Part shown: positions 45,601 through 60,600 of the stretch, in pieces
Layout: the number at the start of each line of letters is the position of its first letter
Position numbering within the stretch: the stretch's first letter is position 1
Source: Rhea pennata
Lineage: Eukaryota > Chordata > Aves > Rheiformes > Rheidae
Length of the DNA: 64,000 nucleotides
NCBI RefSeq assembly: GCF_028389875.1
Contig: NC_084682.1
Location: 1,436,001-1,500,000, forward strand
Reading direction: 5' to 3'
Made by a program: the position numbers and the translations under genes
The notes under the pieces: model-generated
The model's database searches: none
The model's input: only the letters and a program-made list of their open reading frames with translations
Told to the model about the DNA's origin: nothing

Positions 45601-48600
45601 CTTAATTTACATTACCTCTTGTATTTTATTTATCCCGATGTGATACTGAGAATACTACATTAAAAATTATTAGGCGTTTTGACAAAAAGGGGAGAACATG
45701 CTACTCTAAGATACGATGGTATATCTAGAGCAGAGATAGTGAAGTTATTGGAAGTATAATTCTGTAGCTATTTTTGTGTGTTTTCAAAGTAAGTACTATG
45801 CTTTATTATATTTATTATGTTGTGCTGTACAATATTTCAGAGATTATTAAGCACTTATGATATCAAAATTCTGTTTTGTTCAGTGTATCACAAGGAATTG
45901 AGTACATATTAAATGTTTGTTTTGAAGTATTGCTTGTTAGCTCCCTGTATCCTGAAGTCTTGCCATGGTTTCCTGTAGTCATGGTTTTAGAGTTTGTGGT
46001 TGGTTGTAAAGAGATGTGATATAGTAAGCAGCTAACTTGGAAGTATTACTTTTGTTATAACTCATCTAAATATTACCAATTTTGTGGAGAGGCTGAAAAA
46101 TTAACAGAACTGCAATGTTGTGTCAACTCCTCCTATTCTTAAAGGTAGTTAATTATATTATAGATTTTGTAATTGTTACAGATTTAAAAATAAATCGTAA
46201 TGTCACCTATGTATATCCAGTTTACTGCTTGAGCCTTACTGCCTTTTAATTCTAGTCTGCATTGGACTGGTGGCCCAAGATTGATGCTGTGTACTGTCAT
46301 TCCATGGAGCTTCGCAGCATGTTTAGTGAGACGCTTCATAAAGCTATGCAAGGTTGTGGGGCACATCCAGCAATTCGCATGACACCGGTAAGACATGTAC
46401 AGAAGCTGTTAAAACATAAACCTGTTGCTTTTTCTGTGTCTCCATTCCATTCCTGCTTCTTTATTCATTAACTTTAGACTGGAAACTAGAGGGAGGAAAA
46501 CACTGCAACCCAAAAAGCAACAGAGTGCCATACATGCTCTGTAAACTTGCAGTTTGATATATTGACTAACTCTTCATAGTCAGTTGGTTATGGATGTTTC
46601 TTAGTCTTCATGCTGCTTTTAGAGGGGCAACATAGAACCGCCGTAGAAGGGGTAACTTTCCTTTATGGCTAGTTGTCCATTCTAAGCATTTTTGTATAAA
46701 TAGCTAGGTAATACATCCATTTTTGTTGAATCTGAAAAAGATCATACGTTTGTATGTTAGATTTTCATAACTGCAATGCTTTTACCGTGATTGGCATAAT
46801 TATTTCTTTTTTTTGTTCTGCTTGCTTTCTGTTGAGCAAGTTGACTGTTTGGCCTTGGTGACAGCAACAAACTAAAACAATACTCTTGATCTTAGAAGAA
46901 ATCTTGGGTAAATTCAAATTTGTAGTTCATCCAGATGCTGCTGCTTTTTAGTAAGTTCCTATGCAGCTGTGTTGCCTTTGTTCTGAACTTTCCGTGTAGG
47001 ACTTCTGATGCGTTAAGTAAACTTGCTGATTTTCTGGTGTTTTCCAAATGTGATGGATATTTCATTTAGAAGAAGGCCGACAACAGCATATGAAAATATT
47101 CCTGTTGTGCTTCTCATATGAAAGAACATGAGCAAAATATCCTTAGCTGAAAGCTATATCATGTTTAACTTGCTTTTTATGTGTATATATAGTTATCTAT
47201 TGAGAAAATAGCAGGGGTGTTTTAATGGCAACTCTGACATTGATTGGTGGTGCTTTGTCTTCTGCTTCTTATTTTCTGTTCTTATTGGCTGCTGTCGCTG
47301 TCATGGTCAGATGCCAACCAGTCACTGTTTTGCATGGCAGTGGGCCTCTGTTGCTGTAAGTATGACCCCTCGTAACTACCGCAGAAAAGCCTTTCATTGC
47401 TCGGACTTTTCTGTGTATAGTTACCGCTGCAGTCACAACACTTCATCTCAGATACAAAAGGTAGCATGTTTTACATAAGAATATAGGACTGGAAGAGACG
47501 TCTCTGAGTCTGTGCATTCAGTGCTGCTGTTGGCAATTGCAGCATGATCCCTTTTGCAAAGTCTGAGCTCCATCTTTGGAGTAAAGACTTTTTGTTGGTT
47601 CTCTTCTTTCTGCCCCCTACTTCTCCATCATGGTGCTCTTCCAGAATCTCCCTGCTCCGATGGTTAGAATTCTTTTCTAATTTCCAGCCTAAATGTATGT
47701 ATGTCCAACTTATCCCCCTTGTTCTTGTGCCAATGTTGTGTGTTATCTTCAAACCAGTGTTTATCCCCTTGATGTATTTGCAGAGAGCAGTCGTGTCTCT
47801 GTCTTTGTTTTTTGGTAGTCTTTAGTTTCTGTAAAGCAGTTTATTTACTTCACACAATCAAACTAATCAGCTTTTTTTGCCCTGTGCCTATTTTCAGAAT
47901 TCTCTTAATTGCATAAAACTAAGATTTTGCACAAAACTAGTTATCTCTGCTGGTGTGACACCTATTTCTTGATCTGATGCTTATTAAGTGGTAGACTTTA
48001 TTCTGTATATTTTCACACTATATATTTTTCTAGCAAAATAGTACGAGGTTGTAGCATTTCTTGTAAAATTTAATTATACAATGTCATATTTATACTTCAA
48101 TTAACTTGAGGATAATTTCAAGCTACTTTTTTTTTTATACTTGTATGTTTGTGTATTGCAAATGAAAAACAAGTTTATGTTACTGTTCAGTTGAGATCTT
48201 CTCAAATAATAAGTTAGATAAAATAGTTTAAAGAACTGAGTTTCTAAAGAAAGTTGTATTCTGTCCTGTGTTGAGTATCTACAGCAGCAATTTTTTGTCC
48301 AAGTTACTGTCTCAACTATTTTGATAGCAGTAAGCAAAAATACTAACTTAATCCCTAGTGATACAGGATAAAGTCAATCAATATATAAACTGTTTGAACC
48401 TAATGAAATTTTCTGTTGCAGGGTATAGTGGGGAACACTTAATGCAGGCCTGTGCTATATGTTAAATAAATAAAAATTCTTTGTCATCATAAACATTAGC
48501 ATATATGCAATATCTTTTTGTTGAGATGAAAGTGCAGTTGAATGCCGTACAACAGGGTGGTTCACTTTGGCAGACTGTACGTGCTGTAGGACTGAAGGAT

Positions 48601-51600
48601 AAAAATTTTTGAAATCCTCCTAACAGGTAGCATCCATGTATGCTTATTTCACACTGCACCTAGCTATTTGTTAAATGTTGTGGTAATATTGGTAGCTGGA
48701 TTCCATTGTGTGAACAGTGGTGGTAGAATATGATCTAGTTCACGCTTTTTCACGTTGGATCAATTCAGAATACCTTATGTGGACTCTAAGCACATACCTT
48801 AAAATGTCCCCTGTTCCAGATAAAGAGGCTGAATGGTGCAGAAGCAATCTACTAATTTTTCAAATGAAGCTAACTTTTATTTGTGGTGCACTGTGTACTG
48901 TATTAATGATAGTGTATCTTGTGAAAGCTGAAAGGTGCAATTTTCAGAGGTCATAGAAATGAAAATACTGTCATTCCAACTGTGACTGTGGCAGAAAATA
49001 GAATATTTTGCCTTTGAGAAATTTTCCAAACCTGCTCATGTATTCCAGTTTACTTTGAACCATTTGTTTTTATTTATTTCTAAGTGACTAGAGAAAATCC
49101 CTGTAAATTCTTACTAGTGATTTTATCCATTTTTATTTTGCCACAATTTGTCTTATGCAAAATATTCCACATGCAACTCACTGAAACATTTCTCAAGTAA
49201 ACTTTAAAGACATAACAAAATGATAGTGTATGTATTTTTAAAAGAGGATTTTTAAGTCGAAGACTATGATTTTACTTGAGTGAATTTAATGTAATTTTTT
49301 AAAGATTTTTTTCATAGATTATAGGTGATATAAGCAATATAGTTCTTAAAATGTTTAATTTTAACTCACTACATAGAGTACCTCATTGACAATTGCTGTG
49401 ATTTTTTTTCCTCCTGTTAGAGTCTTACATTTAAAGAGAAAATGACAAGCCTTAAATTTAAAGAAAAACCTACAGATTTGGAAACCAGAAGCTACAAGTT
49501 CTTGCTATTATCCTTGGTAAAACTGATCCATGCTGATCCAAAGCTTTTGCTATGTGTAAGTATATTGTATTAATTCAAATAGTAAAATTTATTTGTGAAA
49601 GTGCTTCAAAACTTTTTAAACTTCTTTTAACTTTGAAACTCAAATAGTAAAGACCTTAAACTTCACTTTGTAGAAGTATCAAAATGAAACTATAAACAAA
49701 TAAAAATTAAAAACATACACCTGGCCTGTGGGATACTTACCTACTCATTCTTTTCTCCAGTTATAATGGTTCCATACTGTAGAAGGAAAAAGGCAACGAA
49801 AGGAAATCTAGAGACCTAGAACAGCCAATAAAAAGGAGTATAAAGCTCTACAAGTCTGAAGGAGGAAAAAATAGGAGAGGAGAATAGAACAATAAGAAAC
49901 CTAACATGAGGAAAAAGAAAGATTTAGGTAACAGTTTCATGCATAGAAAGACAGATACTTTTAGATCTTTGTTAGTTTCTCTCTAAACATGCATTAATGT
50001 CTTCTATAATGTTGAATAAAGGAAGGATGAGGCAATTGTACTTAAAAAAAATTTTTGCTAAAGATTCATTGGAGTGATGTGAAAAGGGAACTATAATTTA
50101 ACAAGTGTAATGTTCTCTTGAATTCATGCTGAAATGAGTGTTCTGTTCTTCATAAATATTCTTCTGGGGCTTTACAAGTCTTCTGTGATTCAATTCTAAT
50201 GAAGAGCAGCAGATGTAAACTACGTGTTTACAGCATGTGATATGCCATGTTGCATTGGGCTGTACAAAGATGTAATCAGTCAGTGCTGAACATTTTCCTT
50301 TGGTATAGTTTGTTTAACTTAGAAATATTTTAATTGGTCAAGGATATGATACACAAGGAAGGATGGTCATGGCTTAAGAAGAAATTAGGTACTCTGTTAA
50401 AGATTCAGAAATCCATCTTGTTTGATTATAGGAATATTAATGGCACAGCTGACATTAATGGTCAGTGGCATGACCAGTTATTAAGAAGTTTTACTTTTTA
50501 CATTTACTTTCCTTTTTTCTATTTAGAATCCAAGAAAGCAAGGGCCTGAGACTCAAGGTAGCACTGCTGAATTAATTACAGGCCTTGTACAGCTTGTTCC
50601 ACAATCCAGCATGCCAGATATAGCACAAGAAGCCATGGAGGTAAGGGATAAATGTTTTGCTTGCCAAATGATTAGTTCACAGGCTGTGCTAGACAAATCA
50701 AGGCTTTTGTAGAAGCTCTGAAGTAGTGATTAGCTGTGAAGTTCTGTGTCTTAGAGTTTAGCTGCTATTGATCTTTTTCTAAATGTTTCCTACTTTGAAA
50801 GTTTTACAGGAGAGTCCTGTAAGAAGATTTTAAAAAGGCAGTAGTTCATATTGCCGTTTGTGACTATCCTGCACCTCTTAGAATGGTTTATTCTTTGCTA
50901 GTATTGAGCAAGTCTAGTTTGACAGTTCCTCTGTTACATGTTTTCAGAGACCACCATTAAACTTTAGCCTTCTCTTCTGTGTTTTCTAAGTGGTTGTTAC
51001 CAAAGCTTCTAATGTAGTGTCTGGTCCTGTGTTATGTGGTGCATGAGAGGAAGCTGTATTTGTGGGAGGGCTGGATAGGATACTTTAAGGCTAATGAAAT
51101 CTTCCTCTTGTTAGCTTTGACTGTAGAATCTGAATAGTCACCAGGGTTGCTCCTGACTTTCAACCTCTCCATGTCATGTTACTAATTCTGTGACTTTACC
51201 AGTTTAGTTGTAAACATTTGTATGTTTTTTGGTATAGTGAGTCTCCTTATGATGAAGTGAGCTTTAGCTTCTCCTTGTGCATAATGACAGAGAACAAATT
51301 TTTGTCTTTAAGTGATACTTTAACTTGTTTTGAAATTAGGCCTTGCTAGTTCTTCACCAACTGGATAGCATTGACTTGTGGAATCCTGATGCTCCTATAG
51401 AAACATTCTGGGAAATTAGGTATGTAAGCTCACTTCTGTAAATTAAGAGAAATAGCTGTTTTTATTTGTCTTTTGTCTTTTCTTCTGAAATAGCTGTGAA
51501 TATTTTGGGAAATCTATGCACCATCAGCATGAATCTGCAGTCGAAATTATTTATGTGTACTCATGAAAAAGATGATCTTTATTTTACTATTTAAAGTACA

Positions 51601-54600
51601 TGTTGGCTTTCTCAGTGACTTTCTTCAGTCTATTGTTAAGATGTAGCAATGGTTATTAGTTTTAAAAGTTAGTTTTTTTTTCTTCATTCAAATCTTTGCT
51701 ATCTGTTTAAATTTTATTTTCTTCTTTGGGGGCTGAGGGAGGGTGATGCTAAGTTATTCTAAAAGTGTGCATTTGCTAATCTTGACTCTGAAGCCCTAAC
51801 CTAAAGGAAGTTAGTTGCTTGCCTTGACCTGTGGGTCTCCTTTGTCATCTTGCTTTTTATGACTTCACAGCAGCTGCAGTTGATTTTCTTTGCAGAATAT
51901 TGAGGTGAATAGAGTTCCAGAAAAGTCAGAATTACACAGAAAGCTCAAAACAAAAAGTAGGAATCTGTTAACTTAGAATTAAGAACTGTAGTATTTTAAA
52001 AAAATTATTTGGTGATCTAATCTGATTTGATGCAGATGTTTCTTTTAGAAGACAGGGAATTAATGTCTAGGAGGAACACTCTTACTGACATCAACAAATT
52101 GGCCTGCATGACTGCAAAATATGGCTGAAGAGGCTTGTTATGAAATATATGGAACTCAGTCCTACCTAGATGGGCAATAACTGAAACTCATTACTGTAAT
52201 TTCTAATAGTTGAAATGAGTTTGTGGTCTGTTCGGGCTGGGGGAAAAACCCATTAAAATTGACACTAATTTGGACCCTTTGGCAGTTTTAACAGAGAGTG
52301 TGAGGCCTGAATGGATATGAAGGAGGAACATCCCTAGATGTGTTCCTTCCAGAACAGAGTTGAGACACGTTGTCAGAGCAGTGTAGGTAAACTTGTACTG
52401 CCACTGTCTGTGCTGTATCTGTTCTGTGGATAAATGGAGGACTTCTGAATCGACAGCCCTGGAGTCTGGACTTCTAACAAGTACCCAAATTGCTTAACTT
52501 CCTCTAGGGAACAAAAAGGCCAGTTGGGCGGTGGGAAGGGTCAGAGGGACATTGTCATTTAAAGTACACACCTATATTGTATCTTCTATACATTTAAAAA
52601 GATGACACTAGTATATATGTGTAGGATATTCATACTAATTGCCTATTTCTATGTAAAATACAATGATATATTCAAAAGTTTTATGTGATTGGATGATAAA
52701 GCTAATGCTGAATTCCATTTTGCTGCAGTTCACAAATGCTTTTTTATATCTGCAAGAAACTAACTAGTCATCAGATGCTCAGCAGTACAGAAATCCTCAA
52801 GTGGCTGAGAGAAATTCTCATTTGCAGGAATAAGTTTCTTCTGAAAAACAAAGTAAGTAAATGTTAGCACCTATCTATTAAGATTATTAAAATGAATTGG
52901 TGTCTATTTCATCACTCCCTTTATTTGCAGGTTATTTTTATGATGGAAAGTGTAGCTGTATCTACACTTCCTTTTTTTATTTCTTGTCTGTTAAGAGAAA
53001 ATGCTTTGTATAAAGCACCCTTGATTAGAATGATTAACTAAAATTGGGTTTAGGATTTGTTTTCTCTAACTTCACAGATTGTTTTAGTTGGTTCTCCTTG
53101 CCCAGAAAATGTATGTTTTACAAAAATCTTAAAGTTGTTTTTGAAGAACTGGTGCCTGATACTTATTACTAATTGCCTTAATACAAAGGGGAAATGTTCT
53201 ACAAGGTGAAAAAAAGAGAAGGATGATTATGATAAAATATGCATCTTCATGCATGAAATAAAATTTCTTTTGTATGTATGTCATGTTCACGTGACTACTC
53301 AAATTCCTTTTTTCTGATAATCTCAGGAGACTTTGTGCAAGCTGAACACATTCTAATGCAATTTTTGGGAGTCTACTAGAATTACAACTAGACTTGCCAT
53401 ACTACTTTTTGAATTAAAGACTTACTAGAAAAAAAAAATGTTTTTCTCTATCTGACCTGAAAGCTATGCTAACATTAGAAGGGTACTGCCTTGCATGCAT
53501 TACGTAGCATGCTTGAGTGCTTAAAAAGGATTTTTTTTGTTTTTTTTCCTAAATGACTTTTTCAGTGGGGTAGCTGGATTAGTAAGTGAGATTACTTTCT
53601 GTCTGTTTTGGTGCTGAGGCTTTTTCATTTGGTATCTCATATTTAGTATAAAATTGTAAAATATGATCTCACAAATTGCAGCTGAACACCTCAGGCATTC
53701 GGACTTTTTATGAATTCAGGAAGACTTATGTCTGGTCTTTTAAGCAGGAATCTGCTCTCCTTCAAGTAAAGAAGCCACTTAATATTGTCATTCTGCTTCT
53801 GGCTGAGGAGTAACAGTCTTTTTTTGTTTACTTCTTTTAATCTCTTCCCTCTCAGTGCTTAGAGGATGATGGTTTACATCAGGATAAGAAAAAGATCGTA
53901 GTTGTCAGAATTCTACTTCACAATCACCTTTCTGGCTTTTCTGATTAAATGTAAAATGTATAGAATAAAGTGTGCACTATTGCTGAGCTAAACTTCTTTA
54001 GATTTAATTATGTTTAAATTATAATTATTTTAATGTGTATTCTGTGGAGTAGATGTATGTTTGTATCAGAATAAGTAGAGAGCTTTCAGGGGCAAAATAA
54101 AGGGTTTGAAGAAGAGAACTAACAGGGAGGAAGAGGTATCATTTTGAGTTTACCATAAGGTGTTTTTTTTCAAAGATGACTGCCAGAATCCTGCTTTCTT
54201 TTCTTAAGGGGTAAATTTTGTTCCAAGATAAATTATTTTTGAATGAATTACTATCTTAGAGTTTGAGATTTCTCATTTTCCACTACCACCCAGCTCTTTT
54301 TTCTACATCTATTGTGCTTAATATAGCTCTGTTTCTTTTTTACTCTGCCTCAGTCATGTGAGGGAGATAAAAACACCCTCCTGTTTCTACCTTGCAATAG
54401 TATTCTAGCGATACTCACTTATATAAAAACTAAGGATCTGATTGCATTTCAGTATGGTCTGTATTTCCTTCATATCTTAAACTGGTACGTGCAATGTGCC
54501 TTCTAAATGCCTCCTTCCAGCCTGGACTTCTCTGCATTAGAGGAGGGTAAGAAGCTACCGTTAACAAGTGTAACTTTACAAAGCTGAGCACACATGTGAA

Positions 54601-57600
54601 AGGTGTGTAAAAAGTTCTTCAACCTTTACCTTTATGAGTATGCTTTCTGAAATCTGCCCTTTTTATACTTTAAAAAAAGAAAACAAACATGATTTATTAT
54701 TTTTCTTCCGTCTCCTTACAGCAGTCAGATAGGAGTTCCTGTCATTTTCTCTTCCTTTATGATGTCTCTGGAGGTGGAACTAGTCAAATTTCTCTTGACC
54801 ACGAAGAGATGATACGTTGTACTCCAGGAGCTACACTCAGGAAAGGGAAAGGGAATTCTTCCATAGTAAGTAACATACAATGATGATTCTTTTCAAGATG
54901 TGCGGGGGAAAAAAGTCTATGTGCTGGTAGAAATTTAATCACTTTGCGAGTAATTTTTAAAAATAAAATTAATTGCTTCTTGGGAAGAGAAGGCTCTAGG
55001 CTAGTGTTCTCTTTTTAGGCAATGATCAGCTGTGTCCTGTATAATGTACCTATCTAATGTGTTGATGAATTATGATTCTTCAGACTTGAACTCACACCTT
55101 TTTCAAATTTAACTGTTGATGAATCCTTTTTTCAGGATCACAAATAGCATCCATATGCGTTTGTTGTTAGTAAATATGAAACTTAAGTATTGCATGCAGT
55201 TTGAATAAACTGTTTAAGACCCTAAATCAAGCATTTCAGTAAAATACATGCTTTGACAGACACATTTTTCAGCTCTAGTGTTACTGTTTTATTTTAATTG
55301 CAGGAAAAAATGATCAGGATATGCAGAATATCTTTCACGAGCCAAAACCTTAATTTTGTTTTTTAATGTGTACTTTTCAAGTAGCAGTGAGTTTAAGTGC
55401 GAAGTTACCTTTTGAAGCACTGCATATATTGTGAATGCTATTCAAACTACTTAGATGTATGTTTGTATCAGCATAAAGCTATGACAGAAACATGTAACTG
55501 ATCAAGAGCACACACTAGGTATTTCTAGGTAAGAATAAATATTTTCCTCCCAGTCCTATGCCAATACTATTAAAAATTACCTAATGATTGCATGCAGCTT
55601 GCATATTCTGTCCACCTCATTAGATATTAAGTCAATTAAATCCTCTTTTAGCCATGGATTTGTGCAGATATTTGTTGTTAATTTTTGAATGAGTTAGTGT
55701 TGTTGGCAGGAAACAAAATTAGCAAAAGAGAGGTAGGTATAGTTACTTCCTTTACTTGCCATCTTGTCCATTCAGAAGGAAGCAGTCTCCTAGCTGCTGT
55801 GTTTGTGCAACAGCATGTACAATAGATTTCTGATCTTGGTTGAGATTGCTTATTCCTGCATGAATAAAAATACAATTAAAGAAGGGTATGGGTGAAGCTG
55901 AATTCAAAGAAAATTGCCATATTCATAAGCAATATTACCAAATTTGGAAATCTGTTTCCCAAGGAAAGTACAGCAGGATGCAGTGGAACACCTATTTGTC
56001 GGCAAGCCCAAACAAAATTGGAAGTTGCACTATACATGTTTTTGTGGAGCCCTGATATTGAGGCAGTGCTTGTTGCAATGTCCTGCTTCCGTCACCTCTG
56101 TGAGGAAGCAGATATCAGATGTGGAGTCGACGAAGTCTCGGTTCATAATTTTTTGCCAAACTACAACACTTTCATGGAATTTGCATCTGTTAGCAATATG
56201 ATGTCAACAGGTAAGAATGATTAGTCTGGAAAATCTATTTGTTCCTATTTAATCCAACTGTTTGGGTTTGCATTCTCTAAACATGTTAAGGTACTTTTTT
56301 TTTTTTATTATTTTTTTTTTTTTTTTTTACTTCTACTTTCACTGAAATATCTTAATCATCAGAGAGAGTATAGAATTTGGATGAGTATATTCATGAGGAT
56401 TTGTGAGTGTAACAAGAAGTATCCTTTTCTAAACACTTCAAAGGGGGTATGCGCCTCTTGCTAGTTTTAATAATTGCTTTTAAAGGTCTCTTTTTGGTGG
56501 ACGTTGTTTTTCAGGAACTGTTAGGTAAATGTTTTATGCCCCTTTGTAGGGAGAGCAGCTCTTCAGAAAAGAGTGATGGCTTTATTAAGACGCATTGAAC
56601 ATCCAACTGCAGGCAACACAGAGGTAAACTTTCTTCTGAATTTAAACGAATATATTTCTTTAAAGCAGAAAATACTGTTTTTACAAGTAATTTTGAAGGT
56701 GAATCTTGATATATATCTTATTTTAGGCCTGGGAGGATACACATGCAAAATGGGAACAAGCTACAAAACTAATCCTCAATTACCCAAAGACCAAAATGGA
56801 AGATGGGCAGGTGACTATGAATTTTTCTGTAGCTTTGTACCTCAGAAATTCAAAGTAACCATTTAAGCTTATTCATTTTGAGAAACTGAACTTTAATCTA
56901 GAAAAAGGGGAATTATAGGGGGACTTAAGCTGCATAAATGTATTTCAGAAAAATATAGGTAATTATGTCCTCCACACCTATGGTAGGAGAGCAAGAAATG
57001 ATTTGGCGTAATTGGCTTTAAGGGAGATGGAAACTAAGTTTAAGAATTAAGAAGCAACTGACTAAAGAATAGTAAAAACTCTGGAATACTACTGGGAAAA
57101 TTGACATCCCTTTCACTGGAAGATCTTAGACAAGCTACTGTCTGTCATGTCTTAAATATCCTGTATCCTGCTTCAGAGCAGTGAATGAACTAGACAACAC
57201 CCTACAGTTTCTTTTTTGCCCTGCTTTTTTGACTTCTCTAAAAATAGGACCTCTATAAATTTCTGTTTATACTGTGGCAATAAGCTGTACTTAAAGGCAA
57301 ATCTTAAATTCTTGAGACTGGGAAAGATTTTTGAGGAACATGGCTGTGAATTTTAAATGACAGGACTGCATTTCAGAATACCTTAAATTCTGATCTCTCT
57401 CCATTATTTTTGTTTAATTGAAGAGATTTCATCTTGGATCATTCTTTTTCAGGTTACTGAAAGTCTTCATAAGACAATTGTTAAGAGACGAATGTCACAT
57501 GTTAGTGGGGGAGGCTCCATAGACTTGTCTGACACGGATTCTCTTCAGGAGTGGATCAACATGACAGGGTTTTTATGTGCTCTTGGAGGAGTGTGCCTAC

Positions 57601-60600
57601 AGCATCGTAGCAATGCGGGATTAGCAACCTACAGTCCACCTATGGGCCCAGTCAATGAGCGTAAGGGCTCCATGATATCTATGGTGTCCACTGAGGGAAA
57701 TGCAGAGACTCCTGTGAGCAAATTCATAGACCGATTATTGACTCTGATGGTCTGTAACCATGAGAAAGTGGGACTTCAAATACGAACTAATATTAAAGAT
57801 CTGGTGGGTTTGGAATTGAGTCCAGCACTTTATCCAATGCTATTTAACAAATTGAAGAACACAATCAGCAAGTTTTTTGATTCTCAAGGACAGGTAAAGT
57901 GTTGATATATTCTTTCATATTTGTATATAATAAAAGTGTCAGTCTCATCTTTCACATAAGTAATTGAAATTGCTGTCTCTTTGTATTTTGTACAAAGAAC
58001 TTCCAAAAATTATGATGATACTTGAGAGCATGCATCGTAATTTTTGTACTTGTAATTTCAGATTTAATTTAACGTAATTAAAAAATCATTGAGTTCTTAG
58101 TGATTGTACGTATCAGAGTACAAAATCTGTGAAAATGCTCTCAAAATCTTTATGGTTGGTAGTGGTGAGGCATCTTGATATGTATTCGAATTCTTATTAG
58201 ATGATGCTAGGAAAATGCTCATCCATTAGATTCTGAAATGCTACAGTTACAGAAATACTTCATAAATAAACTTCATGTGTAAAGAATTAAGACTAAAAAC
58301 ATTTTTCCTGTAGGTTTTGTTAACTGAGACCAACACGCAATTTGTAGAGCAAACCATTGCTATAATGAAGAATTTACTTGATAATCATACGGAAGGGAGT
58401 TCAGAACATCTTGGACAAGCTAGTATTGAGACAATGATGCTGAACCTTGTTAGGTAAGAAAACCTGTTTGACTATCCCAAGCAGAGTATTACATTTAAGG
58501 AGGGTTGTAAACCCTTCTAGTTTACGTCTGTTCTGCTTGAGTCTATGGAGAAAAAAAACGATCGTCTGATCCTCCCTCTTACAATGCCGATGACTACAGT
58601 AATCATGGAAATTTGTACTATTGCATAAAGTAAACTGATGAAGTGTGACTTACTTTCTTAAAAACTGTTTCATGGCTCATCCCCATTCCTGGAAGCACTC
58701 CTGATTTCTTTACAGTACACTGGTGTATGGTGGATAGGGACCAGGTGAAACAGATTTCTGTTCAGCTTTATACTAATAGAGCACTTCCTTGGCCAGAAGA
58801 AATTTCGTACTAGTTTTTAGCAAACCTAAAGGCTGGCTCGCTCACTTGGGAAAAAATTAGCTGGAAACATTAACTAACCAATTTCACAAGTCTGCTATGT
58901 TGTCCAGTGTGTTGGTTCTTACTTGGAACTGGAAAGATTTGTTGTATATGTGGGGCTTGTTTTGTACAGGATGAAGTATTTAATCTTTTTGCTTTTTTCT
59001 TCAGATATGTGCGTGTGCTTGGAAACTTGGTACACGCAATTCAAATAAAAACTAAGCTCTGTCAGTTAGTAGAAGTAATGATGGAGAGGAGAGATGACCT
59101 GTCATTTTGCCAGGAAATGAAGTTTAGGCAAGTATTGTATTATAAAACTTGTAACATACTATAATATGGACAGATGTGATTTTTCTTTTGAGTGATGGTT
59201 ACATATTTAAAAAAAACATACTGATATTCCTTCTTCACTCATATTTTTTTCTTTAGGTTTAGTAATTTAGAGCTTGATGCTGCATTAAAATTTTATTTTG
59301 ACTATGGGGATAAGTGTGTGTAAAAATTATTTTATGTGAAACAATCTGGGGTATTACTTTGTACAATAAAATTAACTGTGTATTTCTTAAATTAAACTTG
59401 TAATAGTTAGGAATTACGCCAACAGTAGTGGGTGTGTTTGGATGTTTTGGGGCAAAGGTTGGAGAAAAAAGCTGTATCTTTTATATATGTATTTTTGTTG
59501 TTGTTGTTGTCGGGTTTTGTTGCTGTCCTTAAACAGGAACAAAATGGTGGAATATTTGACAGACTGGGTTATGGGAACGTCTAATCAAGCAACGGATGAA
59601 GATGTGAAATGTCTGACAAGGTTAGAAAGGGCACTATTAAACTGTTTGTGAAGTGTCCCAGGTGTCATTTGATATCCACATATTAGCTGCAGTGTTTGGA
59701 CTCCTTTAGTGGTATTATTTTTAAGGAAAAACTTAACATTTGAAGAGCAGCATCACAGTTGTATTTAAAGCAAAGTCTTAACTAGCATGTCCTTGGAGGT
59801 TTTATGGGTTTCTTTTAAGATGTACTGTTCTTCTGTAATTCTTATAATAACTTTTCTGATTTAACATTAGGATTGTAAGTATTTTATTTGCTAGACCTGT
59901 GTCTTCATATGGTGCATTTTGAATGATAAAATCAGCAAAGATTGTAACGTTGAAATTGAACTTCCTGTTTGTTTTTGGATTTTTTTTAACTGACCATTTT
60001 GGTTTTGACTGTTGATAGTAGATGCAGTTCATCACAGCTATACTACAGAATGTGATAGCTATTGTCCCGATAAACGTAACTTTTTAAACGGTTACTCTGG
60101 TGAAGATTCTGCTCACCTGCAGTTAAGTGTATAAGAAAAAGGCATGTGTACTGGGAGGGAGAACTGTCAAGGGAAAGGAGGTAATAATTCTGCCTAACTG
60201 ATTCACAGCTTAAAATTTTCATTTCAGAGATTTGGACCAAGCAAGTATGGAAGCAGTGGTTTCTCTTCTTGCTGGTCTTCCACTGCAGCCTGAAGAAGGA
60301 GATGGAGTTGAGTTGATGGAAGCCAAATCTCAGTTATTTCTTAAGTAAATAGTCTCTTTTAACTATTTCTGCTCTACACTAACGCAAAAGTATATGCACC
60401 ATATGGCTCTTACTATAATTATACTTCTAGCAGAACTGTATTATCCCTCCAGAAGTTACCTCTCATTATTTCACAAATCTCTACCTGATAAGTTTATGGA
60501 AAGACTTCCATTTGGAAAAGCGATTGTTAATTTTGGTTTTGTTTCCTTTCAGCATAGTTTTATGCATAATTGATGGAATTAGCTTGTTTAGATTTTAGAT

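Larger units (their letters stand above)
46388..49420 (+). other. NF1: NF1 intron 12 (3.0 kb)
   Basis: Donor GTAAGA; acceptor CCTCCTGTTAG. It holds the 45-bp exon candidate (47311-47355) and a minus-strand CR1-like fragment (47482-47830). The rest is AT-rich with no other recognised feature. Confidence 0.85.

Noticed and set aside
59257..59330. TTTCTTTAG followed by an open stretch between exons 23 and 24
   Set aside because: It looks like an acceptor, but the reading bears no likeness to NF1, no donor fits, and exon 23 joins exon 24 in phase without it.
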